Notes under the pieces: generated by a model
Database searches by the model: none
Told to the model about the DNA's origin: nothing
Seen by the model: the letters and a program-made list of their open reading frames with translations, nothing else
Position numbers and translations under genes: made by a program
Part shown: positions 14,249-20,374 of the stretch, one piece after another
How positions within the stretch are numbered: the stretch's first letter is position 1
How the letters are laid out: every line of letters begins with the position of its first letter
Assembly: GCA_003511885.1 (NCBI GenBank)
Contig: DOIX01000274.1
Span: 1-22,586 of the forward strand
Direction: 5' to 3'
Length of the DNA: 22,586 nt
Origin: Cyanobacteria bacterium UBA11153
Lineage (GTDB): Bacteria > Cyanobacteriota > Cyanobacteriia > Cyanobacteriales > Coleofasciculaceae

Positions 14249-15139
14249 TCAATCAATTCCTTTTTTGCCGGAAACTCCTGCCCAACGCTGATGCCAATGA
14301 GAAGTGCGCTCTAGTGAAGAGGATTGTTGTTCAATTTGCCGACGTTGTAGAATAATGGGGGCGGTATCGCACAGTTGCGGATCGCGATAAGGGATAGCAG
14401 CACGAGTTTGCAAATGTTCTTGCGATCGCGATGAAAGGGGTGGTAAGTCTTCTCCACTTAAATTGGCTACTGTTCCCGGTTGTCTTCCTCCTACTTGTAA
14501 AGTGGAACCAATTTTAAATTCTGCGGCAATTAAGGCACTCCGTACTGCTGCCGCACAGGAGTAAGTTGCCAATCTCCCCGTACTGGCGCAGCATTGAGCA
14601 AGTTGCTGGAGAAATTCTACCGTCCATAATTGAGGACATCGAGGTGGAGAAAAGGGATCGAGGAAAATTGCATCCGCTTGAAAATTAGCTTGACATAATT
14701 CTTTGATTGTGCATCTAGCGTCGCCGATGTGAAGTTGAGCTTGGAAGTAGTCAGTTTTGACAAGTCCAGAAGTTGCCAAAATTGCTAAAATTTCGGGAAT
14801 GGGAGCGCTCCAGCGAGCGAGTAAATGATTTGCGATCGCAGCTAATGGTACTCTTGGATCTAATTCTAAGGCCACTAGTTCAACCCGACAGTTTGGATTA
14901 ATCGCCCAAATCGCTTCCAAAGCAGTTGCAGTATTGTAGCCGAGACCGTAGCATACATCCAGCAAGCGCAAAACAGGTTGTTGTGCTTTTTGGGCAAGCT
15001 GGCATGGCTCGACAAATTTTACCAGGGCTTCTGTTTTAGCGCCTTGAATGCTGTGAAAAGCTTCTCCCACTTCTTCAGAAAAAAAAGTGAAGGAACCATC
15101 ATCAGTCAGTTGCGGTTGAAAAATCTTAGGATCTGACAT
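14249..15139 (-). CDS. mnmD: MnmD/MnmC1-type tRNA wobble-uridine methyltransferase
   Basis: Starting at the ATG at 15139 gives 296 residues. The opening QLTDDGSFTFFSEEVGEAFH matches the substrate-side start of the DUF752/MnmC methyltransferase domain. DVCYGLGYNTATA (61-73) is the SAM-binding motif, LVALELD (88-94) the acidic end of the next strand, and DAIFLDPFSPPRCPQLW (156-172) the family signature with Asp161. The enzyme is expected to methylate aminomethyl-uridine at tRNA position 34 to the methylaminomethyl form. The FAD-dependent oxidase half of MnmC is absent, so this is the stand-alone form. An upstream in-frame start at 15208 would add 23 residues through a palindrome-containing stretch and is less likely. 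The C-terminal 60 residues are less conserved. Confidence 0.8.
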   Translation of the reverse strand: MSDPKIFQPQLTDDGSFTFFSEEVGEAFHSIQGAKTEALVKFVEPCQLAQKAQQPVLRLLDVCYGLGYNTATALEAIWAINPNCRVELVALELDPRVPLAAIANHLLARWSAPIPEILAILATSGLVKTDYFQAQLHIGDARCTIKELCQANFQADAIFLDPFSPPRCPQLWTVEFLQQLAQCCASTGRLATYSCAAAVRSALIAAEFKIGSTLQVGGRQPGTVANLSGEDLPPLSSRSQEHLQTRAAIPYRDPQLCDTAPIILQRRQIEQQSSSLERTSHWHQRWAGVSGKKGID

Positions 15140-15506
15140 TTCTGTTGTTAAGCTAGGGAGCAGCTCCCATTGAACAGCGGATATAAGGGTGACATCCTTT
15201 CTCTCCATCCACCGCTTAAAAGACGGTGGCGAAGCGCTCTCGATGATGCCTTGGTAGATAGAATTTTAGAGCAATTGTACTGTAACCGACCCAGAGGGCA
15301 CTGCGATATCGCTCCAAACTCAAAACTCTCTTCCCCCACTCCCCACTCCCCCACCAAGGGGTTGACAAGAGAGAAAAAACATTGTAGAGGTTATTAGAAC
15401 AAGTAAATCGTTCATCTCGCCATAGACCAAATATCAAAAAAGTGACGGGACGGAAGTAGGTCTTTTAAGCCGAAGGAACGCGCTACTATGATGAGAGGAA
15501 TTAAGC
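15140..15506. other. Divergent intergenic region with palindromes and a G-rich tract
   Basis: No credible gene is seen in these 367 bp. It contains the palindrome gggagc-a-gctccc (15156-15168), the hairpin ccaccg/cggtgg (15209-15214 with 15224-15229), and a pyrimidine tract with runs of 5, 4 and 5 C (15333-15352) that is G-rich on the minus strand. The minus-strand methyltransferase promoter should lie here but was not pinned down. Confidence 0.6.
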
Positions 15507-15731
15507 GTGATTGTATCTTTGTTAATTACCCTGTCCATTGCCTTTGGCTCAGTTTGCGTTATGGTAAACACTACAGAAGAAATTATGCAAGTATCTGCTG
15601 CTTGTGTTGCCTTAATCTCTCTGTTTTGTAGCCTGATTTTTGCCCCTTTATTTTTGAAAGTGCTAATTGTCCTGACACCTGTAGTCTTTAAGAAACTCTC
15701 GATCGCAAAAATTAGAGCAACTCAAAGATGA
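15507..15731 (+). CDS. Small two-helix membrane protein, conserved-looking
   Basis: A GTG start at 15507 is preceded by GAGAGGA about seven bases upstream, a good ribosome binding site. The 74-residue product has two hydrophobic helices, at about 3-20 and 28-58, joined by a short acidic loop (NTTEEIMQ), and a basic C-terminus (KKLSIAKIRATQR) that is probably cytoplasmic. The composition is that of a real membrane microprotein, and I have the impression of similar short proteins in other cyanobacteria, but no function is known. It stands alone between the methyltransferase and response regulator genes. Confidence 0.65.
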   Translation: MIVSLLITLSIAFGSVCVMVNTTEEIMQVSAACVALISLFCSLIFAPLFLKVLIVLTPVVFKKLSIAKIRATQR

Positions 15732-16150
15732 ATCTATTTTAATTTAGGCATTCTGGACAACTGCAAGGAAGTCCTAGCTCTAAAACAGAAGACTAACACA
15801 ACCAGATATTCCGCCATTATAATTCTGATTTGTTCCTCGAAATTTAAGTTCAGTTACCATTAGATTAGCGATCGCTATAGCCAGAAAAAGTCCGATATTG
15901 GTAGCACTTCTCAACTCTTTCATCCGCAGCGATCTTCCCGTTTTCTGACTATGTTTATCTTGGCACAAACCCTAGCTCACCTTTGTGTCCTTACCTTTGA
16001 TCGGATATTAGGTTACAGTTTCAAATCCATTCCGCTCCCCATCCCGCTCGGCTCAGGCGCAACTCGCCACAAGATATTTCCTCTTCCCCCTTACCTCTCA
16101 TGGGCAAACTTAGCCTATCTTAAGAATAGATTCGCTTTGAGCCAAGTACT
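15732..16150. other. Gene-poor 419-bp region before the response regulator
   Basis: Only weak short frames occur on either strand, none with a ribosome binding site or a recognisable product. A HIP1-like octamer and a C-rich stretch near 16030-16115 are present. The response regulator promoter is presumably in the last 100 bp but no clear elements were found. Confidence 0.5.
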
Positions 16151-16846
16151 ATGCCGTTTACAATCCTAGTTGCAGATGACAATGTGGGCACGCGCCTTTC
16201 TGTGAGCGATTACCTGGAGATGTTGGGTTACATTGTTATCAGAGCTGAGAATGGTGAAGAGGCACTATCGCTAATCGATAAGTATCATCCTCATTTACTG
16301 GTGGCAGATATTAATATGCCCAAAATGGATGGTTATCAACTTGTGCGACATGTTCGCGCCAAACCAGCATTCCGCCTATTACCCGTGATTTTCTTAACGG
16401 AGCGCGGTACGACTGAGGAAAGAATTATGGGTTATCAGTTAGGATGTGACTTATATCTGCCCAAGCCCTTTGAAATGCAAGAATTGGGCGCAGTGATTCG
16501 CTCTCTGCTGGAGCGATCGCAGATTATGCAAGCCGAATGGCGCATGTCTATTGCTGGGGGAAAGCCAATACCGACTTCGGTTCCTGAAACAATCTCCAAT
16601 CATCAGGACAATGTGTCTCCCGAACATGAGATTGTCTTTGATGTCAATACAATTGCTCTGAGCGAGCGAGAACAGCAAGTTTTGAATTTACTGACTCAGG
16701 GGCTATCCAATAGTAATATTGGTAAGAGGATGCACCTCAGTCCGAGGACTATTGAAAAATACGTTAGTAGTATCCTCCGAAAAACTGGCAAAAATAACCG
16801 CTCGGAAGTGATCCGATTTGCCCTGCAAAATCATTTGGTTGATTAG
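16151..16846 (+). CDS. Response regulator, REC plus LuxR-type DNA-binding domain
   Basis: This 231-residue transcription factor has an N-terminal receiver domain with the acidic pair Asp9/Asp10, phosphoacceptor Asp53 (VADINMPKMDG), Thr83 and Lys105 (LPKPFE), all intact. A linker (about 122-165) leads to a LuxR/NarL-type helix-turn-helix (170-231) with LSEREQQVLNLLTQGLSNSN and LSPRTIEKYVSSILRKTG. The sequence is closest, by recollection, to the Ycf29/Rre1 group of cyanobacterial and plastid regulators, but orthology is not certain. Phosphorylation by a histidine kinase elsewhere is expected, since none lies beside it. The ATG at 16151 has no clear Shine-Dalgarno sequence. A weak hairpin with T-rich sequence covers the stop. 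Confidence 0.9.
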   Translation: MPFTILVADDNVGTRLSVSDYLEMLGYIVIRAENGEEALSLIDKYHPHLLVADINMPKMDGYQLVRHVRAKPAFRLLPVIFLTERGTTEERIMGYQLGCDLYLPKPFEMQELGAVIRSLLERSQIMQAEWRMSIAGGKPIPTSVPETISNHQDNVSPEHEIVFDVNTIALSEREQQVLNLLTQGLSNSNIGKRMHLSPRTIEKYVSSILRKTGKNNRSEVIRFALQNHLVD

Positions 16847-16860
16847 TTTTTGTTTGTTTT
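16829..16860 (+). terminator. Weak terminator-like hairpin at the response regulator stop
   Basis: The stem aatca/tgatt (16829-16833 with 16840-16844) with a six-base loop is followed by a T-rich tract. The stem is short and AT-rich, so efficiency is doubtful. Confidence 0.3.
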
Positions 16861-17262
16861 TTCTTTGTTGTTTGCGAGCAGCTTCGCTCCTGCAATCAGG
16901 CAATCGCAGTTGCCTTCTACAGCCAGGACATCAGGAAACAGGTGAATTAATTCACAGCAATTATTTTCGCTTCTGAATGCGTGACTTTTTTTTGATTTTA
17001 CGCCATCTTTTCCTACTCCCTACTGGCAGCTACCTACTCCCCGCTCCCTTGACTTTTAATTTGATGTTTTTCTTGACTTTAAGATATCTTTGTGGTAGTG
17101 AGAATTCTTAATTTTACTTTACCAATCAAAACGCTACAGGATTAGCCTGAATGAGGCACAATAGTAGTGAGCGACTTAGTGGGGCTGATAGGTTGTTAGT
17201 TTAAATAATTGACAAATGTCAACTCACCACTTAGAATCAGATACTCAAAATTGCTTTAAACC
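16847..17262. other. Intergenic region, 416 bp
   Basis: It contains a T-rich start, a small gagc/gctc hairpin near 16875-16890, and a degenerate ctactcccta-type tract at about 17011-17050 resembling other low-complexity tracts in this window. A frame opening at 17216 overlaps the next gene in another register and looks spurious. No RNA gene was recognised. Confidence 0.5.
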
Positions 17263-17517
17263 ATGCTCCAAGATACTCAAACCATACGCTACTACCAACA
17301 GATTACCGATGCTTTGGTTTTTCTGTGGAATCGGGGTTATCGTTTTGATGAGCTGCGACTCTATCTTGATGGTTATCTTGATGCACTCAGACACAGTAAA
17401 ATCCTCGAAGCCTATCACATCCACCGTTTAGAGGCAGAAGCAAACCGCTACCTGCGCGATCCTTCTAACTTTGAAGCCATTCCCTTACCCCAAACTGAAG
17501 TTGACTACTACTCCTGA
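17263..17517 (+). CDS. Small conserved cyanobacterial protein (DUF6761-like)
   Basis: This 84-residue soluble protein begins MLQDTQTIRYYQQITDALVF and contains NRGYRFDELRLYLDGYLDAL and the end QTEVDYYS. It appears mostly helical, with many Tyr, Leu and Arg residues and no membrane segment. By recollection it matches a small uncharacterised family restricted to cyanobacteria (DUF6761); function is unknown. The ATG at 17263 is used because the family begins there. A stem-loop follows the stop directly. It is convergent with the bolA-glutaredoxin pair. Confidence 0.75.
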   Translation: MLQDTQTIRYYQQITDALVFLWNRGYRFDELRLYLDGYLDALRHSKILEAYHIHRLEAEANRYLRDPSNFEAIPLPQTEVDYYS

Positions 17518-17518
17518 C

Positions 17519-17545
17519 AATCCCCTGGATCGAGAGGAGGGGATT
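17519..17545 (+). terminator. Stem-loop after the DUF6761-like gene
   Basis: The sequence aatcccct (17519-17526) pairs perfectly with aggggatt (17538-17545) across an 11-base loop, starting two bases after the stop codon. Only a short T-containing tail (cttaag) follows, so it is a probable but not classical terminator. Confidence 0.5.
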
Positions 17546-17803
17546 CTTAAGACATCACTCCCTTAATATCCTGATTTGCTCGATTGGGTTAAGAGGGCTT
17601 TTCACATTTGGCTCTTCAGTTCCCACTCACGGGGATGTTTCTCACTTTTCATGTCAAAGTTACAGGGGAGGAGGGAGGCTCCTGACGCTCAGACCAATGA
17701 ATCTGCTATCTCTCAATACAACTTGGTACTATTCCGATATTTTCACCCCAATCCTCCCCTGGAAAGTCAGTGGCTCGAAATCGCAATATTTGGCAATTAG
17801 GAG

Positions 17804-17827
17804 CAAAAAAGTCCGCGACAGCGGACT
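17804..17827 (-). terminator. Rho-independent terminator of the bolA-glutaredoxin pair
   Basis: On the minus strand the 7-bp stem agtccgc/gcggact with a four-base loop is followed by five to six T residues. It lies 27 bp after the glutaredoxin stop and is the clearest terminator in the window. Confidence 0.88.
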
Positions 17828-17854
17828 AAAATCATCAAAGATTGATTGTCCAAT

Positions 17855-18178
17855 TTAGGAAGCGAGTGCTACTTCCACCTTTTCCTGTAATTGTCCATTT
17901 TGATAGAGTTCGATCATAACATCAGAGCCACCAATAAACTCTCCGTCAATATAGACTTGGGGAATTGTCGGCCAATTAGAATATTCTTTAATCCCTTGAC
18001 GTATTTCGTAATCGTTCAATATGTCAAAGGTTTCGTAAGAGACACCCAAGGTATTCAGAATCTGAACTACATTATTGGAAAATCCACATTGGGGCATGAG
18101 TTTTGTTCCCTTCATGAAAACCAAAATTTTGTTTTCTTTAATTAATGTCTCAATCCGTTGTTTGATTTCTGGTGTCAT
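17855..18178 (-). CDS. grxD: Monothiol glutaredoxin, CGFS type (Grx4/GrxD family)
   Basis: This 107-residue protein has the monothiol active site CGFS with Cys31 (KGTKLMPQCGFSNNVVQIL) and the glutathione-binding elements WPTIPQVYIDGEFIGGSDVM. Proteins of this type bind a glutathione-ligated 2Fe-2S cluster as a dimer, or pair with BolA, and act in iron-sulfur cluster delivery and iron sensing rather than general disulfide reduction. Length equals the usual cyanobacterial form. The ATG at 18178 is used; an in-frame TTG at 18202 would add eight non-conserved residues. It follows bolA by 64 bp on the same strand and is closed by a strong terminator, so the two form a likely operon. Confidence 0.95.
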   Translation of the reverse strand: MTPEIKQRIETLIKENKILVFMKGTKLMPQCGFSNNVVQILNTLGVSYETFDILNDYEIRQGIKEYSNWPTIPQVYIDGEFIGGSDVMIELYQNGQLQEKVEVALAS

Positions 18179-18242
18179 AGTTTTGATGCAATTCCTCTTC
18201 AAGTTTCCGATAGCTTTAGTTTAGCGCTCTCTTATCATCCTC

Positions 18243-18503
18243 TCAAGCTGTCTGAATTGCAGCTTGCCATGCTTCAGGCGTGTAGGTTTTCAGCGCTAGG
18301 GCATGAATCTCTTCACTTGCCATCGGCTGTTTCAGTGCGGCGAAAACAAGCTGATGCTGTTTCACCAAACTTTTCCCTTCAAACTGAGATGATACAACAA
18401 TTGCTTGGAGGTGATCGCCAGTGCCAGTTAAATCCTGCACTTGTACCTCAGCATCGGGTATCTCTTTCTGGATCATTGATTTGACTTCTTCTAGCGTAAT
18501 CAT
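18243..18503 (-). CDS. bolA: BolA-family protein, glutaredoxin partner
   Basis: Starting at the ATG at 18503 gives 86 residues. The BolA fold signatures are clear: the variable loop [20 protein letters not shown], then [12 protein letters not shown] and [16 protein letters not shown], in which the His of IHALALKT is the conserved cluster ligand. The short loop with Asp-His in place of Cys places it in the BolA-H/YrbA-like group. BolA proteins form 2Fe-2S-bridged complexes with CGFS glutaredoxins, and the gene for one is next downstream. An AAGAGGA precedes the ATG by about 12 bases; an in-frame TTG at 18515 lies too close to it. Confidence 0.92.
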   Translation of the reverse strand: MITLEEVKSMIQKEIPDAEVQVQDLTGTGDHLQAIVVSSQFEGKSLVKQHQLVFAALKQPMASEEIHALALKTYTPEAWQAAIQTA

Positions 18504-18729
18504 AAGAATTGCCAATCCTCTTCAATTTTGCTTATGGTGTCACATCTAACTTGAATCTTCTTAGATGTAGAAGAGGTAGGGAGATTCCCTCCTCTAATCG
18601 GAAAGCGATTCGATTAGGTACAGAGTTGGGTTGGCGCGAGTGTGTGAAGATAATTTCTTGGTGTAATGGTAATATTCGTCACACTTTCGGTTCCCCACCA
18701 AATCTGTATTCTAGCAAGTCGCTTTTCCT

Positions 18730-19713
18730 TTATAATCCAGCATAAGGAGAATCGACAAAGCCAATCTCAAATAACTGTTGATAGGCTTTCTTCCCAAGCT
18801 CGCTGGTGGGATTCTGAGAACGAATAATCTGAATTAGTAGCGGTACAGACAATTCAGGCTGATTTTGGGCTCGATGGACTAGTGCTAGCTGATAGGTTGC
18901 TTTGTCCCGCATTTCACCATTTTCTACGGCTTTTTGCCGTTGAGTATCAAAAATCTGGTTATCGATACCGGAAAAACTAGAGGCTAGTTGCTGATAGAAA
19001 TTTGATGATAGGTTGAAAATCTGACGCGCTTGCTGCAGTTTTTGGGCTGCTAACTCATAATTCTGATTGTCTACAGCTTGGGTTGCCTCGTTCATCAAAC
19101 GCTGTCCATCTTGTAAACCATTATCGATAAAGCCTATTGTTACCAACTCTTGATATGCTGTCTTGCCAAGTTCGCGGGTGGGATTCTGAGATTTAATGAT
19201 TTGTACGAGTAGCGGTACGGCTAATTCTGGCTGGTTTTGGGCTTTGTGTACGACAGCAAGCTCATAAGTGGCTCGATCTCTCAATTCTGCTGTATCTAGT
19301 GCTTTTTTTCGCAGGGAATCGTAAATCCGATTGTCGATGCCGGAAAAACTCCCGGAGAGTTGTTGGTAGAAGTTTGATAGTTGGTTGAAAATTTGACGTG
19401 CTTGTTGGAGTTTTTGTGTGGCTGTGGTGTAGTCTTGTGTCTCGATAGCCTGACGAGCTTCTGTCGTCAAACGCTGCCCGCTTTGTAAACTCAGGATACT
19501 AGCCCCTTGAGTTAACGGTCGCAGGTTGTTAGGATCGGTCAAGTCTAAGGGTGTCCCGCTGCTATCTGATGGCAAGATGGGATCGGCATTTTGTGCGATC
19601 TGCTTTGCAGCAGTGCCAGCTATCGCAGGTGGCATCAATGCCAAGGCTGCGCTGATGGGTAGGGTAATTAGGCTGCTAATGCCTAGCGGATTTTTTTTGC
19701 GGACAGAAACCAT
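18730..19713 (-). CDS. Secreted or periplasmic protein with two 124-residue tandem repeats
   Basis: This 327-residue protein has a basic N-terminus, a hydrophobic segment (11-31) and a probable signal-peptidase site after PPAIAG or nearby, so it is exported. After a linker come two homologous halves, residues 76-199 and 200-323. Each has GQRL, KLQQARQIFN, SNFYQQL, SFSGIDN, RDKATYxLA, AQNQPEL, PLLxQII and SQNPTxELGKxAYQxL in the same order. The helical pattern suggests TPR-like hairpins. I recall related cyanobacterial proteins but know no function. A single unit may be the ancestral form, making this an internal duplication. The gene is divergent from the subtilase, separated by the two long direct repeats. 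Confidence 0.8.
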   Translation of the reverse strand: MVSVRKKNPLGISSLITLPISAALALMPPAIAGTAAKQIAQNADPILPSDSSGTPLDLTDPNNLRPLTQGASILSLQSGQRLTTEARQAIETQDYTTATQKLQQARQIFNQLSNFYQQLSGSFSGIDNRIYDSLRKKALDTAELRDRATYELAVVHKAQNQPELAVPLLVQIIKSQNPTRELGKTAYQELVTIGFIDNGLQDGQRLMNEATQAVDNQNYELAAQKLQQARQIFNLSSNFYQQLASSFSGIDNQIFDTQRQKAVENGEMRDKATYQLALVHRAQNQPELSVPLLIQIIRSQNPTSELGKKAYQQLFEIGFVDSPYAGL

Positions 19714-19748
19714 GAAGCATTTGGGGCTAGGGTATTGACCAAGATAAC

Positions 19749-19898
19749 ATAAAGAGGCGGATTTTTTTGGTATCCCCGGTTTTTTTTGACTTGGCTATGG
19801 TATTATGTAATAATGGAAATGGTGGCACTCACCAAAATTTCGCACAGATTTCCATTATCTAATTTTAACAAAAAAAAATCTGTAGCGCAAGACCCTAA
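19749..19898. repeat. Long direct repeat, copy 1
   Basis: The core 19778-19898 (121 bp) matches 20086-20206 with four substitutions and no gaps; the 29 bp before it match loosely. Within it ataatggaaat (19810-19820) pairs with atttccattat (19848-19858), enclosing a smaller ggtg/cacc hairpin. TTGACT (19786-19791) followed after 16 bp by TAATAA resembles a plus-strand promoter. Confidence 0.92.
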
Positions 19899-20057
19899 AA
19901 CTCCTCATTATTAGATCTTTTCAGTCAGTTCGGGACTAATAAGCTACTGCAAAGTCAAATTGTATATTGCTTCAGGAAGACCTACCCTCACCATAGCACT
20001 TATTCAGCAAGCCCTATTTATGATGTTGGTTCGCCCAATCCCGATGTGGTGGTTGCG

Positions 20058-20206
20058 ATAAAGAGGGGGATTTTGTGATGTCTCTGGTTTTTTTTGACTT
20101 GGTTATGGTATTATGTAATAATGGAAATGGTGGCACTCACCAAAATTTCGAACAGATTTCCATTATCTAATTTTAACAAAAAAAATTCTGTAGCGCAAGA
20201 CCCCAA
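20058..20206. repeat. Long direct repeat, copy 2
   Basis: This copy keeps the promoter-like elements, the 11-bp stem (20118-20128 with 20156-20166) and the inner hairpin of copy 1. It ends 168 bp before the subtilase start. The four core differences fall outside both stems. Confidence 0.92.
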
Positions 20207-20374
20207 AGCAGGATTTTGGTTTTTTTCAGTTTTTTTGAGAAATATATATTTGGGTTTAAGCTCCTGCCCATCCAAGCTGTAAAATCAAAGATTGGAGGAG
20301 AGGAGAGGAATTGAGAATATCTTAACCGCCCTAGCGGTTGCTATATCAAAGTAAATCGAGCTTTTGGGGAAGAG

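Larger units (their letters stand above)
17518..17854. other. Convergent intergenic region with long-range pairing
   Basis: A 74-residue frame from a TTG at 17576 has poor composition and no ribosome binding site. The sequence caggggagg (17663-17671) can pair with cctcccctg (17753-17761), enclosing a GC-rich segment with its own small stem (ggaggctcc region). Terminator-like hairpins sit at both ends of this gap. Confidence 0.5.
19714..20374. other. Divergent 661-bp region with long direct repeats
   Basis: Two related copies of a roughly 150-bp element are separated by 159 bp of unrecognised sequence. Short frames starting at ATG 19813 (33 codons) and ATG 20121 (53 codons) share their first 29 codons because of the repeat. 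Promoters for both flanking genes must lie here. The 20208-20374 part holds T-rich sequence and a GA-rich stretch but no clear feature. Confidence 0.7.

Noticed and set aside
15362..15367. TTGACA as a plus-strand -35 box
   Set aside because: The sequence 17 bp downstream (tagagg) is a poor -10 and the next gene is about 120 bp further on.
15487..15492. TATGAT as a -10 box for the 74-residue membrane protein
   Set aside because: No -35 at a suitable distance, and the transcript would begin only about 8 bases before the start codon, cutting into the ribosome binding site.
15780..15968. 62-residue minus-strand frame with one hydrophobic stretch
   Set aside because: No ribosome binding site, unconvincing composition and no recognised family; a real gene cannot be fully excluded.
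17216..17431. 71-residue frame overlapping the DUF6761-like gene
   Set aside because: Out of frame with the recognisable protein at 17263-17517.
17576..17800. 74-residue frame from a TTG codon
   Set aside because: Rare start codon without ribosome binding site, poor composition, and it lies in a structured convergent gap.
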